Assembly (NCBI RefSeq): GCF_016595465.1
Contig: NZ_JAENIK010000004.1
Span: 496,001 to 560,000 of the forward strand
DNA from: Luteolibacter yonseiensis
GTDB taxonomy: Bacteria; Verrucomicrobiota; Verrucomicrobiia; Verrucomicrobiales; Akkermansiaceae
Length of the DNA: 64,000 nucleotides
Reading direction: 5' to 3'
A program made the translations under genes and the position numbers. Below, piece by piece: positions 62,213-64,000 of this stretch. Numbering within the stretch: the first letter of the stretch is position 1; each line of letters starts with the position of its first letter. Below the pieces are notes generated by a model. The model searched no databases, was not told where the DNA came from, and was given only the letters and a program-made list of their open reading frames with translations.

Positions 62213-63030
62213 ACGAAAAAACGACCGTGGATGGAAACGCATCTCCCGGACGACGGCTGCTCCGGATCGCCTGGATGGTCGTGGGATTGTTGGTTGTGTC
62301 GTTCCTCTTCCTTCTGGCGGCCGTCCGCAACCGCTTCATCATCGAAATCCCGTTTCACATCACATTGGGCTGGTTGTCGCATGCCCATGAAGTCTCGCCC
62401 GCGCTGTCAACCGGCGCGCGTTCGATTCTCCTGCCCGCCTGCTGTCTTTGTCTCGCCGGGATCCTGCTCCACCGCTTCGTCCGGAATACGCTTGTTGCTA
62501 AAGAAACATCAATCATCTGGCGTGCGAAGGACACCATCGCGTCCCTGTTGCTGCTGTTGTCGGGCTGCGCCGCCGCCATCGCCCTGAGCGGAGTGGCGCA
62601 TCAGATCGCATGGCTGGCAGGCTCTCCCGTGATTGAAGACCGCAGCAGAAAAACCAACATCGTCGTCGCGATGAACAATGCCCGCCAGTTGGCATATTCC
62701 ATCGATGAATTCGGAGAGACCAAAGGCCGGCTCCCGAATTCACTGCGTGAACTTGAGAATGAATCCGAGGCGGAATTTCGTGGAACCTCGCCAATTGCGT
62801 GGTTCCGGAATCGGTGGGACAGTGTTCCCGAGCCTTTCGTTCTTCTCCATCCGGGTGGTGCCATACCGAAAAAAATCGAACCGCTGATCGTTTCTCCTGT
62901 GATTCCAAACGACGGTAGGATTGTCGTTGGATATTCGGACGGCAACGTGACAATCGTGCCTCAGGAACAACTGGGGGCCATCCTGCGGGGACTGGAAACG
63001 CGTCAACCCCGACAGCCGGAAGCACGATGA
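62209..63030 (+). CDS. Membrane protein with pseudopilin-like C-terminal domain
   Basis: A 273-residue protein starting at GTG 62209. Three hydrophobic segments are visible (AWMVVGLLVVSFLFLLAAV; ILLPACCLCLAGILLHRFV; TIASLLLLLSGCAAAIALSG). Downstream, NNARQLAYSIDEFGETKGRLPNSLRELENES and the ending IVVGYSDGNVTIVPQEQL repeat the pseudopilin-like form of the preceding gene. It overlaps both neighbours by 4 bp. The pair looks like variants of a common ancestor with different membrane regions. Confidence 0.6.
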   Translation: MNEKTTVDGNASPGRRLLRIAWMVVGLLVVSFLFLLAAVRNRFIIEIPFHITLGWLSHAHEVSPALSTGARSILLPACCLCLAGILLHRFVRNTLVAKETSIIWRAKDTIASLLLLLSGCAAAIALSGVAHQIAWLAGSPVIEDRSRKTNIVVAMNNARQLAYSIDEFGETKGRLPNSLRELENESEAEFRGTSPIAWFRNRWDSVPEPFVLLHPGGAIPKKIEPLIVSPVIPNDGRIVVGYSDGNVTIVPQEQLGAILRGLETRQPRQPEAR

Positions 63031-63437
63031 AACTTTTCTGGAAAGCGATCCGGTTCATCGGAACCATTGTCCTGATCCTGGTGGGTCTGTTCGTGACGGC
63101 AAACTTACTGTATGTTTTCTCTCCCTACGGTGGCTATGATCTCCTGTTCCTGGAGTTTGTTTGCGGCTTCTATTATTTCCTCGGCGAGAACCTCCCTGCC
63201 ATCTCCTGGGACGCCGGCACATGGGGACCGGGAGTTGGCGCGTTTTTGTTGGCCACGGTCGTGATACATCGATTTTTAAAATCATGGTTCACCAGGAAAA
63301 GCCGCCACTGGAGCCTGGCCTCGACCTTCTGTGTCATGGCGCTGCTGCCGGTCTCATTCGCCATTTCATTCATCGTGCCGGGTGTGATCCTGCAGTGGGA
63401 ACTGCTGAGGCAGGTGCATTGGATTGAAGTACGCTAG
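63027..63437 (+). CDS. Small membrane protein with three helices
   Basis: A 136-residue protein, start ATG 63027 overlapping the previous stop (ATGA). Hydrophobic segments: FIGTIVLILVGLFVTANLLYVF, VGAFLLATVVIHRFLKSW and LASTFCVMALLPVSFAISFIVPGVIL. No domain recognised. It is the third gene of the coupled cluster starting at 61535. Confidence 0.62.
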   Translation: MKLFWKAIRFIGTIVLILVGLFVTANLLYVFSPYGGYDLLFLEFVCGFYYFLGENLPAISWDAGTWGPGVGAFLLATVVIHRFLKSWFTRKSRHWSLASTFCVMALLPVSFAISFIVPGVILQWELLRQVHWIEVR

Positions 63438-63489
63438 CGGGAAGCAAAAACATGCCACAGGCTCTGGCGCGGGCTTACCGTAAGTTCAT

Positions 63490-64000
63490 TCATTTGGCGG
63501 GCAACTCCGCCCTCGCGTCCACCAGCGCCTCGAATCCGCAGAACAGCTTCGAATCCACCGGCGGTTTGGCGGGGAGCGGGGTGTCGTGATCGAGGTGGCG
63601 TTTGCAAATCTCCTGGAAATCCTCCGGCGTCTTCATCCGCCGCATGTCATGCTCGAATTCCCCCTCCAATCCGTGGCTGATATAGGACAGGGTTTTCTTC
63701 ATCCGCTGCACGTGGGCCATCGCGTTGAACTTCTCGGTTTCACGACCGATTTCATCATAGAGTTCCAACACATATTCCCATAGATCGCGATAGCTGGGCG
63801 CGGGTGCTGGCTTGCCTTCGAAGGCGGACGCCAGTTGTGTGAAGATCCATGGATTCCGGATCGCCCCACGCCCGACCATGAGGCCCGCGGCGGCGGTTTG
63901 TCCGAGATAGGAAAGACCCGTTTCCACATCCACCACATTCCCGTTCGCGATGACGGGGCATGGCATCATCTCCACCGCCGTGCGCACGCGGTCCGGATGG
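63490..64000 (-). CDS. tRNA-dihydrouridine synthase, C-terminal part, truncated by the window end
   Basis: The minus-strand frame is open to the last base, so about 170 C-terminal residues are visible and the N-terminus is missing. Landmarks: CPVIANGNVVDVETGLSYL and AAGLMVGRGAIRNPWIFTQL are the conserved FMN- and tRNA-binding end of Dus enzymes, which reduce uridine in tRNA D-loops. The subgroup (DusB-like by position of motifs) cannot be fixed without the N-terminus. Confidence 0.85.
   Translation of the reverse strand, partial: HPDRVRTAVEMMPCPVIANGNVVDVETGLSYLGQTAAAGLMVGRGAIRNPWIFTQLASAFEGKPAPAPSYRDLWEYVLELYDEIGRETEKFNAMAHVQRMKKTLSYISHGLEGEFEHDMRRMKTPEDFQEICKRHLDHDTPLPAKPPVDSKLFCGFEALVDARAELPAK

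Noticed and set aside
1..64000. CRISPR arrays, tRNA, rRNA, transposases and phage genes
   Set aside because: None was recognised on reading both strands; the heptamer arrays lack spacers and are not CRISPR.

Overview
The window reads as a GC-rich chromosomal segment of a Verrucomicrobium-like bacterium of the PVC superphylum, close in style to Luteolibacter or Verrucomicrobiaceae. The main reasons are a DUF1587/1592/1588/1585 cytochrome-like protein paired with a DUF1552 protein, a 1465-residue PVC-type membrane-bound dehydrogenase fusion, a DUF5069 protein, and secretin-like proteins with the YPTE / PTAFxTRN landmarks I know from Verrucomicrobia. Genes for lipopolysaccharide and outer-membrane assembly (lpxD, lptD, lnt, an OmpH/Skp chaperone, a BtuB-like receptor) show a diderm cell. 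No rRNA, tRNA, CRISPR array, transposase or prophage was recognised; most of the window is ordinary chromosomal core and metabolic sequence.

Layout. 1-2.9 kb: a partial lipoprotein and a secreted six-hairpin-type protein. 3.0-5.7 kb: proB and proA, with a complete type II toxin-antitoxin pair lying between them. 6.2-11.8 kb: a complete trans-4-hydroxy-L-proline catabolic cluster (epimerase, D-amino acid oxidase, pyrroline-4-hydroxy-2-carboxylate deaminase, 2-oxoglutarate semialdehyde dehydrogenase) with a PAS-AraC regulator. 12-17 kb: the DUF1592-type/DUF1552 pair, an esterase and a small tyrosine-phosphatase-like protein. 17-29.7 kb: envelope and housekeeping genes (lnt, an M15-like peptidase, a LysR/SDR divergent pair, lpxD-ompH, hydrolases, lptD, a nitroreductase). 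29.9-35 kb: two tandem secreted proteins, each with two copies of a secretin-like domain, followed directly by a histidine kinase and response regulator. 35-46 kb: an M16 peptidase, DUF5069, an SH3 lipoprotein, panD, a cobalamin riboswitch and its btuB-like gene, a third secretin-like protein and an S46 peptidase. 46.5-50.4 kb: pheS and pheT with a four-helix-bundle gene between them, bounded by inverted arrays of 7-nt repeats. 51-57.4 kb: the giant dehydrogenase fusion, an epimerase and a serine hydrolase. 57.5-64 kb: an AmgK-like kinase, a CHASE2-like protein, argB, small membrane proteins and a truncated tRNA-dihydrouridine synthase.

The strongest candidates for something undescribed are (1) the heptamer-bounded four-helix-bundle element inside the phenylalanyl-tRNA synthetase operon, which resembles an rRNA intervening sequence placed in an mRNA; (2) the tandem secretin-domain proteins coupled to a two-component system; and (3) the toxin-antitoxin pair embedded in the proline operon. 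Functions come from motifs read by eye; no database search was run.
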